DNA from: an uncultured Ignavibacteriota bacterium
GTDB lineage: Bacteria > Bacteroidota > Ignavibacteria > Palsa-1295
Assembly (NCBI GenBank): GCA_903900335.1
Contig: CAIUMP010000041.1
Location: forward strand, 62,001-126,000
Length of the DNA: 64,000 nt
Direction of reading: 5' to 3'
Notes under the pieces: generated by a model
Databases searched by the model: none
What the model was told of the DNA's origin: nothing
What the model saw: the letters and a program-made list of their open reading frames with translations, nothing else
Position numbers and translations under genes: made by a program
Shown: in pieces, positions 54,754 to 63,262 of the stretch
How positions within the stretch are numbered: position 1 is the stretch's first letter
How the letters are laid out: every line of letters starts with the position of its first letter

Positions 54754-54917
54754 CTGATTTGATTGAAGTTGAGAATTAATACTATTTGGTAGGCCGGAAT
54801 AGACGAGTCTGTTTTTAACCGACCATGGCATGATAGGCTCCGAATAAGCAAGAGCACTACCGGTGGGAAGAACGCTCGTCGTCAGGCCGAAGTAACGTAT
54901 GGCTAACCATAGGTAGC

Positions 54918-55394
54918 TCAACGAATCCCCACCCACACCTCAACTACAGCGTCGGCTGGATCGGCAGCGCGACCATCATAGACTTCGAAGTCCGCGAAGT
55001 AGGTTCTTTGGCCACCCAATTCAGCGGGTGATGCTGCCCAGACTTTTTGCCAAGTTTCTGGCACGACGACCCAGACCGGCCCTTTCTCAGATTCGAAGAT
55101 AGAGTAATTCCCATCAGGGATATGCCGCGCTTCCATGCCTTCGGGTACGATGAGGTCGGAAGCGACCTTTGCACCGACGAGGAAAGTATATTCGCCGTGG
55201 GCATCGCTGTCGTAGTCAGTGTAGAGCGCGATGATGCTCGAATCTGCGCGATTGGGGATCTTCTCGCTCAGCCGTTCCTCCATTACGCGCTCCCAGAGCT
55301 TGCCAATAATACCCCTGCCTGACATTTCCTTGCCATTCGTGGTTCGAACGGCAACGCCAATGACGGTGAAACCCGGACTCGTCCTTGTTGACAT
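54918..55394 (-). CDS. AraC-effector-domain/GyrI-like (Cass2-type) protein
   Basis: 158 residues of the effector-binding fold: FTVIGVAVRTTN, ALYTDYDSDAHGEYTFLVGAKV, MEARHIPDGNYSIFESEKGPV and the conserved FADFEVYD near the end. Related stand-alone domains (Cass2) bind cationic small molecules. No DNA-binding domain. Its ATG overlaps the prfB stop by one base (TAATG), so it is probably translated after prfB; the link between the two functions is not evident. Confidence 0.8.
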   Translation of the reverse strand: MSTRTSPGFTVIGVAVRTTNGKEMSGRGIIGKLWERVMEERLSEKIPNRADSSIIALYTDYDSDAHGEYTFLVGAKVASDLIVPEGMEARHIPDGNYSIFESEKGPVWVVVPETWQKVWAASPAELGGQRTYFADFEVYDGRAADPADAVVEVWVGIR

Positions 55395-56546
55395 TACATT
55401 TCCTCCTCTGCGCCTTCAACTACCTTCAATTTTCCACCCTCGTAGAGTAGATACGATTTCATAAACTCGGTGATGTCACCATCCATCACGGCCTGCACGT
55501 CCGTCTTCGCGACTTTCGTGCGGTGGTCCTTCACCATCGTGTAAGGCTGGAAGACATAGGAGCGAATCTGCGACCCCCACGTGATCTTCTTCTTCGTCCC
55601 TTCAATGGCATCCAGACGTGCCTCTTCAAGTTCGCGATTGATAGCGAGTATCCGTGATTTCAATACCTTCATGGCGCGTTCGCCATTCTGCAACTGGGAC
55701 CGCTCTTCCTGACAGGCGGAGATAACGGTATGCTGCCCACCGTTGGGATCGGTATATTTGTAGGTAAGCCGGACCGCAGTTTCGACCTTATTAACGTTCT
55801 GCCCGCCTTTGCCGCCGGAGCGGTAGGTATCACGCTGGAGGAATGCCGGATTGATCACGATGTCCGTGTTCTCCTCCTCCATCACCGGGTAGGCATACAC
55901 GCTTGCGAAAGAGGTATGACGCCGTGCGTTCGCATCATACGGGGAGATCCGAACTAGACGATGAACGCCATTCTCCGTCCGTAGATACCCAAACGCATTC
56001 TCGCCGATGATTTCAAGTGTCGCCGATTTAATGCCTGCACCTTCACCCGGGAGCTCATCCAACATCTTGACCTTATATCCCTGTCGCTCAGCCCAACGGG
56101 TGTACATACGTTCGAGCATCTCGGCCCAGTCCTGAGCCTCAGTGCCGCCTTGGCCCGCGTTGATGGTGATGATCGAGTCCTTGTGATCGTCCGGTTTACT
56201 GAGCATCACAGAAAGCTCCTGCGCCGAAAGATCATCGGCGAGCTGATTGAACTCGTTGGTAACCTGCTCGAACATCGAGGGGTCATCGTGGGACATCTCG
56301 ATCAGCTCAGCGGCGTCGTCCAGACGGGCATTCAGCTTCTGGTAGTCTTCGCCTTCTTTTCGTAGACGAGAAAGCTCCTGCATTGTTTTCTGGGCCTTTT
56401 TGGGGTCGTCCCAAAACTCGGAGGAGGCAGAAAGCTCTTCAAGAGCGACAATTCTGCGCTGTTTCTTGGCGAGGTCAAAGAGAGTCGCCGAGCTCCGCGA
56501 GCCGTGCGCGAAGGTCAGCGACTTGAGATGAGGTGATTTCGTCCAT
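55394..56546 (-). CDS. prfB: Peptide chain release factor 2, made by programmed +1 frameshifting
   Basis: ATG 56546 starts a 23-codon frame that ends at UGA (56477-56475) in the sequence CTTTGAC. Skipping one base puts the ribosome into the long frame (DLAKKQRRIVALEELS...) and gives a 383-residue RF2. The GGQ motif (GGKGGQNVNK, about residues 247-249) is intact. The stop-codon recognition tripeptide reads SPY (about 201-203) instead of the usual SPF. RF2 ends translation at UGA and UAA, so the in-frame UGA makes its synthesis self-regulated. Without the frameshift the gene would be called from an internal ATG at 56383 and lack its N-terminal helices. The stop overlaps the next gene by one base. 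Confidence 0.92.
56474..56480 (-). promoter_or_regulatory. prfB programmed frameshift site CUU-UGA-C
   Basis: On the minus strand CTT (56480-56478), TGA (56477-56475), C (56474). This is the canonical slippery site of bacterial prfB. A purine-rich CGGAG lies 10-15 nt upstream rather than the close AGGGGG spacing of Escherichia coli, so the stimulatory element may differ. Confidence 0.9.
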
Positions 56547-56764
56547 TTAATTGTAGAAAGCTTGGGATATTAGTCTCTCGTTTGTGTCTATACGATTGTG
56601 CTGGGGCAGAGAACGGCGCTGGAGCGTAGAAAATTCAAGTCGAAGGAGCCGAACGTAACTCGTATATCAATTGTAGCAATCACAGCCCCCACTATTTTGC
56701 CGCGGATTGAAAAATTTCGTTTGAGTTTTCGTTACTATTAGGGATTTGAGGGGTTCTATCAACA

Positions 56765-59700
56765 GTGAAACAGGCACCTGTGAATAAGCTTCGAGGACCT
56801 TCAGCTAGAGCGATGTGGCTCCTAGCGGTTTGTTTTGCTGCACTTTTTATTGCAAGATCGGCCTCGGCCACATGGAGGAAGATTTACCAGAATCCCACCT
56901 CTAGTCATGGCTTTCGAGCTGGGTTCTTCATTGATGAGAAGTTCGGGGTTATCGGGGGGGACGGAGCAGACGGCACGTTTCGAACCACGGACGGAGGGGT
57001 TACGTGGACGAATACTGTCGTCGCTGGTAGTCCGGTTGGGAATATCACTCAGATTAAAATGCTCGACAGGCTCCACGGGTGGATGACACTTGAGGTGGAC
57101 CAGACTATTCCTTCCCTCTACGAGACCACGGACGGGGCGCTTAGTTGGCAACCACGATCACTGCTTCACATCTCAACCGACTTCTACATCAACGGCAACA
57201 TTTTTGTCGTTACCAGTCGAGACGTGATCGGCGGTTCCGGACACCTCTCCGTGGACGGTGGAAAGACCTTCTCCGGCAATTTACTTGACAGCACGAATGG
57301 GGTCGACTTTGTTGACAACCTACATGGGGTTGCAACTGGATTTTATAGTAAGAATTGGTCTCGAACAACGGACGGAGGGCTAACTTGGATGCAACTCAAT
57401 CCACCCGAAAAAGTGGAAACTTGGAGCATCTATGGATACAAGGGTACCTCCACGTTCTACACAGCAGGCGAAGGGGACTGGTCCAAGGCGGTTGGAGCCG
57501 TGAGCTCGGTGTTTCGTTCGGTAGACGACGGCGCCTCTTGGTCTAAGGTCTCGAATCTTCCGTTCCGGACCACGGGGCATATCGCCGGCTTTGGGGAGAT
57601 GCTGTATGTTCAAGCGTACTTCCACGACCTCACCGACACCAAGGCATCGCCGTTCGGCTTCTATCGCTCGACTGATCGAGGCCGTACCTGGTTTCCAATT
57701 GGGGGGCCGAACAATGTTAACGACACCCGTTTTGTCGTTCTTGGCTGTCAAGGCAACGTTGTTATTGGCTTTGACCCAACAGGTGGAGTCTGGGAAACGA
57801 ACGATGGAGGTGATGGACTTTTTGCGCAGTACAGCTTCTCCGAGTCTCCCGTTGCTGTTGGCTCTGTTGACCCATGCCAGCGACGAGACACGACGATCAG
57901 CATTCATAATGACGGATGCGACACAATCTACCTGACAAATGTGAAGCTGCCCACGTCTCCAGTTGTAACCGCGCACGACATCGGTGGTGGGGCACCGAAA
58001 TTTCCGTACATGGTGCCTCCCGGCCAATCTGTTAGTATCGGTGTAGGAGTTCTCGATAGCGTGCTCGGGCCGTTCAGCACGGCGGTTACGTTGGTGCTGA
58101 CTCGGGATGGAATTGAGATAGATTCAACTTTTCAACTTACCGGAACCGTACGCCTCTCTGCGCTGCCACTCACGAGTGGTAAAGTGGTCTGGGATTCTGT
58201 TGCGTTATGCGATATGCGGGATTCGATTATCGTGATCACCAATCCGGCTTGCGTGACTGCTTATGTGACGAGCGTTCAGCTAAAGACAGGTACTAATTTC
58301 TCAATCGTGACAGGATTGACCAATGTGCCAATCGCGCCGGGCACGAGAGACACGGTTCGCATTCGATTCAATCCCACGCAGCTCAAGGCCTCGTCGGACT
58401 CCGTCATCTTTAATGTTCTGGTTCAGGGCGTTTCCAAACGCATTGCCATTGCCGTTTCCGGCATCGGCAAACCGGATAACCCGAAGCTCGTAATGAATCT
58501 CGGGACTGAGATCAATTTCGACACAGTGACGACCTGCGATCATCCCGGATTGGGGTGGGTCATCACTAATCCCGGTTGCACCTATCTCCAGATGAGGGTT
58601 GATCTATTCGACTCTACACTTACGAAGCCTCCGCCCGCGAATGAGTTTTTAGCGAGGGTTATTGGGCCGTCTAAAATCCATGGTGGCGATACCATAAAGG
58701 CAGCAATGCTGGTGTTTCCGAAAGTATTGGGGTATTATCGGGGTTTCATGCGTGTCATCAGCCAGATTGAAGATGGGAGGCCACCGGACACTGTTTTGTT
58801 TCCTTACAAGGTCTTCGTGAAGAGCAACAAGATCCTCTCCCTCGATGACTCTCGAAGGGACTACGATACCATCCAATTCTGCGACCAGAAGGATGCGTTA
58901 ATACCAATCGTCAATACGGGTTGCGACACGCTAACAGTATCCAAACTTGACCTGACGGGCAATAGCTTCCAGTACGTACCGTTGTTTCCGGCGCTACCTT
59001 TTGTGATCCCTCCAGGGAAGTCAGCCAACGTTGTGCTTCGGTATCTGCCGGCTGTCTCAGGTCGCTCAATTGGGCAGCTGGTGGTTACGACCAATTCAGA
59101 TTCCGCTAAGATCCGGACAATACCGCTCGAAGGGTATGCGCTGCCAACCGACACGATCACCTTCCACGCCTTGTCTCCCAATTTCTTTGTCAAGCCGGGT
59201 GATACTGCCCTCATTATCGTGAAGCCGAGTCAAGGATATAACAAGAAGGGCATTAAGTCAGTAACCGTTACACTCGAGTATAACGGTGATGTCATGACTC
59301 CCTATGATTACGCTTCCACATACACTCAAGTCACCGGTGCGACTGTTTCCATGCCGACCGAAGTGACGATCAATCCAAACATTCGACAACTCCCACTCAA
59401 CATCTACGGCACAGATCTAAGGCTGGATTCTTCGCAGGCCATCATTGCCACGAAGTTTATCATCGCGGTCACTGACACAGTAAAGACGCAATTTCGTATC
59501 GCTAGTTTTCAGATAAATCAGGGCGATCCATTCTTTAACAAGTGCCTCTTGGGTGGCGTCTCGGATACTGGCACGATAGGTATGCAGTTCGTATGCGGGG
59601 ACTCGCAGATCTACCGCTACATGCGCTTCGGAAGCAACTTCGCACCAGAGGATGGAATAGCACCCGCAGGAATCTCCGTGCATCCAAATCCACTGACCGC

Positions 59701-59941
59701 GCAGAATGGCTCAGATCTCTCGATCCCATTCAAGGCGCTTCGTAAGGTCGGCGCACGACTCCAGGTGATAGATGAGCGGGGTGCAGTCGCGTATTCGGAG
59801 ATTCAGGATGTCGCTTCCGCTGGGGCCTCATCATTCCAGTTTCATGCGTCTCAATTGCCAAGCGGTAGCTACTTCTACAGGATCACTCCAGTTGATGGGG
59901 GAAGGGGAGTGGCGACAGGAGATTTCATCATAAGGAAGTAA
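56765..59941 (+). CDS. T9SS-exported protein with BNR propeller and ASH/HYDIN-like repeats
   Basis: 1058 residues: N-terminal signal sequence (MWLLAVCFAALFIARSASA), a BNR/YCF48 propeller to about residue 360 (TTDGGVTW, TTDGALSW, TTDGGLTW, SVDDGASW, STDRGRTW), then about four immunoglobulin-like repeats of the ASH/choice-of-anchor type, each opening with a conserved xxNxGC (IHNDGCDTIYL, ITNPACVTAYV, ITNPGCTYLQM, IVNTGCDTLTV), and a T9SS tail (VHPNPLTAQ...LPSGSYFYRITP). It is probably an elongated surface protein. GTG 56765 or ATG 56813 is the start. A G7 run (56954-56960) lies in the coding sequence. Confidence 0.85.
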   Translation: MKQAPVNKLRGPSARAMWLLAVCFAALFIARSASATWRKIYQNPTSSHGFRAGFFIDEKFGVIGGDGADGTFRTTDGGVTWTNTVVAGSPVGNITQIKMLDRLHGWMTLEVDQTIPSLYETTDGALSWQPRSLLHISTDFYINGNIFVVTSRDVIGGSGHLSVDGGKTFSGNLLDSTNGVDFVDNLHGVATGFYSKNWSRTTDGGLTWMQLNPPEKVETWSIYGYKGTSTFYTAGEGDWSKAVGAVSSVFRSVDDGASWSKVSNLPFRTTGHIAGFGEMLYVQAYFHDLTDTKASPFGFYRSTDRGRTWFPIGGPNNVNDTRFVVLGCQGNVVIGFDPTGGVWETNDGGDGLFAQYSFSESPVAVGSVDPCQRRDTTISIHNDGCDTIYLTNVKLPTSPVVTAHDIGGGAPKFPYMVPPGQSVSIGVGVLDSVLGPFSTAVTLVLTRDGIEIDSTFQLTGTVRLSALPLTSGKVVWDSVALCDMRDSIIVITNPACVTAYVTSVQLKTGTNFSIVTGLTNVPIAPGTRDTVRIRFNPTQLKASSDSVIFNVLVQGVSKRIAIAVSGIGKPDNPKLVMNLGTEINFDTVTTCDHPGLGWVITNPGCTYLQMRVDLFDSTLTKPPPANEFLARVIGPSKIHGGDTIKAAMLVFPKVLGYYRGFMRVISQIEDGRPPDTVLFPYKVFVKSNKILSLDDSRRDYDTIQFCDQKDALIPIVNTGCDTLTVSKLDLTGNSFQYVPLFPALPFVIPPGKSANVVLRYLPAVSGRSIGQLVVTTNSDSAKIRTIPLEGYALPTDTITFHALSPNFFVKPGDTALIIVKPSQGYNKKGIKSVTVTLEYNGDVMTPYDYASTYTQVTGATVSMPTEVTINPNIRQLPLNIYGTDLRLDSSQAIIATKFIIAVTDTVKTQFRIASFQINQGDPFFNKCLLGGVSDTGTIGMQFVCGDSQIYRYMRFGSNFAPEDGIAPAGISVHPNPLTAQNGSDLSIPFKALRKVGARLQVIDERGAVAYSEIQDVASAGASSFQFHASQLPSGSYFYRITPVDGGRGVATGDFIIRK

Positions 59942-59967
59942 CCTTGATCTAGCGGAGCAAATCGAGC

Positions 59968-60552
59968 TCAGCGTACTTTGTTCAGATAGCTTCTGAAAGC
60001 TTCCTCTGTTTGGGATCCCGTTACGTCGTAACGCAAGATTCCTTTTGAGTCAATGATCATGGTTTCTGGTATGGCTGTGGTCGTCCAGAGCTCGTATTTG
60101 TTGTAGATCGTCCAAGCCGAATCTACGACGAACTGATAGGTGAGGCCATGATCACGAACATACTGTTGCACTAAAGGCACCGGATCTCCTGGGTAGTCAA
60201 CAGACATACCAATGACAAAAACGGTATCTCCCATGTCTTGAACAAGACGCTCAATTTCTGGCATTTCCGCCTTGCATGGTGCGCACCATGTAGCCCAAAA
60301 ATTGATCATTACTTTCTGACCAATGTGTCCGCTGAGGGAGTCCAGCGTGCTGTCCGCACGCAGCCAGTGGAAATCGGGGGCATATCCATCGGTCAGGCTG
60401 CTTCTGTCGTGACCGGATGTGCCGTAGAGTGTTGAGACATTTCCCGCGAATTGCTGATGATATTGCAATGGACCCTCCGGAGGTGTGCTGGGTGAGCTAC
60501 AACCGAGGGCGACAAGAAGCGGCGCGAATAATCCGGAATATGAACGAGGCAT
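59968..60552 (-). CDS. TlpA-family thioredoxin lipoprotein
   Basis: 194 residues. A short signal sequence ends in the lipobox LVALGC (Cys18). The thioredoxin domain has FWATWCAPC (Cys90, Cys93), then SVDYPGDPVPLVQQYVRDHGL and the cis-proline TTAIPETMIID. It is probably anchored in the envelope and reduces disulfides of exported or cytochrome proteins. It is convergent with the T9SS gene (26 bp between stops). This is the second TlpA-like protein in the window. Confidence 0.9.
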   Translation of the reverse strand: MPRSYSGLFAPLLVALGCSSPSTPPEGPLQYHQQFAGNVSTLYGTSGHDRSSLTDGYAPDFHWLRADSTLDSLSGHIGQKVMINFWATWCAPCKAEMPEIERLVQDMGDTVFVIGMSVDYPGDPVPLVQQYVRDHGLTYQFVVDSAWTIYNKYELWTTTAIPETMIIDSKGILRYDVTGSQTEEAFRSYLNKVR

Positions 60553-60701
60553 CGTCGTAGTGTAAAGTTATCCCTAGGATAACAATTCCCGTCGCGGCCT
60601 TTTGTCACACTCCTCCAGTAAGAATTATTCTCGGCGGGTTGGGCTATCGCTTCGATAAGGCCAGGCTACATGATCCAAATGCGGTAGGCGATATACCGCC
60701 T

Positions 60702-60869
60702 TTACAGAAGTCTTCGGCCTTGCAGCAGCCGTATTATTACGAGCACAAGGACAATGACCAATAGAACAGGAATCAGGAGTGTTATCAGCGTGAAGAAGAT
60801 CTTGCCTGCGATTAGCAATACCACAAAAGCGAGAAACGCGAGAAGGACGAGTAAGAAAATAGCTACCAT
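60702..60869 (-). CDS. Small two-helix hydrophobic membrane protein
   Basis: 55 residues starting MVAIFLLVLLAFLAFVVLLI and ending with a basic tail (RLLQGRRLL). The composition is almost entirely Leu/Val/Ile with a Gly-Lys turn, suggesting two membrane helices. The frame extends to 60926, but ATG 60869 gives a complete membrane protein. Family and function unknown. Confidence 0.5.
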   Translation of the reverse strand: MVAIFLLVLLAFLAFVVLLIAGKIFFTLITLLIPVLLVIVLVLVIIRLLQGRRLL

Positions 60870-60986
60870 TTTGTTCGAATTTATTCTCGTTTCTAACGCA
60901 GCGCTTTGAGAATGTGTTTCTTTCACACACCTTTACCTAAGATGATTGCAATTCTCAAACAAAAACCTGTGTTGCAACGGCCATCT

Positions 60987-61910
60987 ATGATTCAAAAAAC
61001 GTTAACCCGACTCGCGCTACAATTCATTGTTGCACTATTTCTAACAACGGCTGCCACCGCGCAGACCGGTTCGCGCGTGCTGATTGTTGATGCACATCCT
61101 GACGATGAAACCGCCTACGCTGCCACAGTCTACAAGCTTACACACGATTTCAACGGTCTGGTTGATCTCGTTGTAGTGACGAACGGTGAAGCTGGCTTCA
61201 AGTATTCAACCTTGGCAGAGAAATATTACAACCTCAAACTAACAGATGAAACCGTTGGCCGCAAATACCTGCCAGGTATTCGTCACAAGGAGTTGGAGGC
61301 AGCCGGCAAGATAATCGGGCTCCACCACATTTTCTTCCTCGATCAGCGGGATAACCGCTATACGCTTGATCCGCATGAAGTGCTCGATAGCAATTGGGAT
61401 GTCCCGAAGGTAAAGGCAAAACTTAAGGAAATCCTGACGGAGGGTCACTACGACTTTGTCTTTACCCTTGTGCCAACGGATTCCACTCACGGTCACCACA
61501 AGGCCGCGACGATACTTGCCTTGACAGCTGTCAATGATCTTCCCGCATCCACTCCACACCCGATCGTGCTTGCCGGGACAGTTCGAAAGAAGGACGCACC
61601 GCAAGTCGCTTTCCACGCCCTGTCGGAATTCCCGATCACTCAGATTGCTGACAGTCTGCCGCAGTATCAGTTCGACAGAACACAGAGTTTTGGATTTCGA
61701 CATAATCTCAACTACAAGGTAATCGTTAATTGGGAAATCGCCGAGCATAAGTCACAAGGCACAATGCAGCTTGGGATGAATCAAGGTGACTTGGAGGAGT
61801 TCTACTACTATTCAATCAACGCTCCGGAAGGCCGGGCAAAAGCTAAGGCACTATTTGATAAGCTCGCTACGAAAACCTATCCCGAACTGACCTACCCGGG
61901 TATTAAATGA
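60987..61910 (+). CDS. Exported PIG-L (LmbE)-type N-deacetylase
   Basis: 307 residues: signal peptide (cleavage at ATAQTG), then the metal-binding AHPDDE motif (36-41) and the second-half motif THGHHKAA. PIG-L enzymes remove N-acyl groups, usually acetyl, from sugars. Because this copy is exported, it may act on glycans outside the cytoplasm. ATG 60987; two upstream in-frame ATGs (60906, 60942) are possible. Its stop overlaps the permease start (ATGA), and the operon continues to a dipeptide epimerase. Confidence 0.88.
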   Translation: MIQKTLTRLALQFIVALFLTTAATAQTGSRVLIVDAHPDDETAYAATVYKLTHDFNGLVDLVVVTNGEAGFKYSTLAEKYYNLKLTDETVGRKYLPGIRHKELEAAGKIIGLHHIFFLDQRDNRYTLDPHEVLDSNWDVPKVKAKLKEILTEGHYDFVFTLVPTDSTHGHHKAATILALTAVNDLPASTPHPIVLAGTVRKKDAPQVAFHALSEFPITQIADSLPQYQFDRTQSFGFRHNLNYKVIVNWEIAEHKSQGTMQLGMNQGDLEEFYYYSINAPEGRAKAKALFDKLATKTYPELTYPGIK

Positions 61911-63262
61911 GCGAAACACCGGCAAAGCTTGTACGGGGTCTCGGATTGCGAGAGGCCACTGCGCTTAACATGATCGACATGGTGGGCATTGGTCCGTTTG
62001 TGACCATGGCACTGGTCATCAATATCATGAATGGTCCACAATGCATTATTGCGTGGATTATCGGCGCGTTTCTTGCCGTCTTGGACGGAATGGTTTGGTC
62101 CGAGCTTGGCGCAAAGTGGCCAGAAGCCGGAGGTAGCTTCGTTTTTTTGCGCAAACTATACGGCGAGAACACCTGGGGTCGCATGTTCTCATTCTTGTTT
62201 ATCTGGCAAACTGTAATACAGGCTCCGCTAGTCATCGCGTCGGGTGCGATTGGCTTTGCAGAGCATTTTGCATATCTCGTACCGGTGTCAACGTTCGAAC
62301 GCAGGATCGTATCGGGGGCGTTGGTGTTGCTTCTCACATTCACCCTTTACCGAAAGATCACGACAGCTGGGAAGATTTCAATCGTATTATGGACCGTTTT
62401 GATCCTAACCATTATCTGGATACTCTTCGCGGGAATTACTCATTTCGATCCACACCTCGCATTCGATTATCCAGCCGATGCCTGGTCGCTATCCCCAATC
62501 TTCTTCGTTGCGCTCGGTCAAGCAATGGGGAAGAGCGTGTACAGCTTCTTGGGATATTACAACGTCTGTCATCTGGGCGGGGAGATCGAGTCGCCGCATC
62601 GGAATATTCCGCGAAGCATGTTTTTTTCGATCGCTGCTATTGCGATCATCTATCTTGGGATGCAACTGAGCATTCTGGGTACGTTGCCTTGGCAAACGGC
62701 ACGGCATTCTGAATTTGTGTTTAGCTCCTTCTTCGAGAATCTCTACGGCGTCGGTGCGGCGAGCTTCGGAACGGTATTGATTCTCATCATTGCCGCGGCT
62801 TCGCTGTTCTCAGCAATGCTTGGGTATTCCCGAATTCCGTACGCAGCTTCAATACAAGGTACGTTCTTTAAGATCTTTGCGCGAGTCCATCCTACCAAAC
62901 ACTTCCCGCACGTGTCGCTTCTTGTTCTGGCAGCACTGGCGTTTGTCTTCAGCGTGTTCTTTGATAGGATGGGGGACGTGATAAGTGCAATTCTCGCTAT
63001 GCGAATTCTTATTCAGTTCATCGGGCAAACAGTGGGTTTGATTCTTTGGCATCGAAATAGAGCCAATGTGGCATCGCTTCCATATAAAATGCCATTCTTT
63101 CCGTTACCTGCGCTACTGTCAATCGCGATCTGGCTATTCGTGTTTTATTTCACAGGCCTTCCGTTCGTCTTGGGAGCCTCTGCCGTTATTGCACTCGGTC
63201 TTATTGTTTTTTTGATCCGATCCCGTTCTCAGAGTGAATGGCCATTTGCATTATCAGAATGA
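61907..63262 (+). CDS. APC-family amino acid permease
   Basis: 451 residues with 12 or so membrane segments and the APC pattern LGLREATALNMIDMVGIGPFVTMAL, WSELGAKWPEAGGSFVFL, SPIFFVALGQAMGKSVYSFLGYYNVCHLGGEIESPHRNIPRS. It is the middle gene of a coupled trio (ATGA overlaps on both sides). A peptide- or amino-acid-related substrate would fit the epimerase downstream. Confidence 0.9.
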   Translation: MSETPAKLVRGLGLREATALNMIDMVGIGPFVTMALVINIMNGPQCIIAWIIGAFLAVLDGMVWSELGAKWPEAGGSFVFLRKLYGENTWGRMFSFLFIWQTVIQAPLVIASGAIGFAEHFAYLVPVSTFERRIVSGALVLLLTFTLYRKITTAGKISIVLWTVLILTIIWILFAGITHFDPHLAFDYPADAWSLSPIFFVALGQAMGKSVYSFLGYYNVCHLGGEIESPHRNIPRSMFFSIAAIAIIYLGMQLSILGTLPWQTARHSEFVFSSFFENLYGVGAASFGTVLILIIAAASLFSAMLGYSRIPYAASIQGTFFKIFARVHPTKHFPHVSLLVLAALAFVFSVFFDRMGDVISAILAMRILIQFIGQTVGLILWHRNRANVASLPYKMPFFPLPALLSIAIWLFVFYFTGLPFVLGASAVIALGLIVFLIRSRSQSEWPFALSE

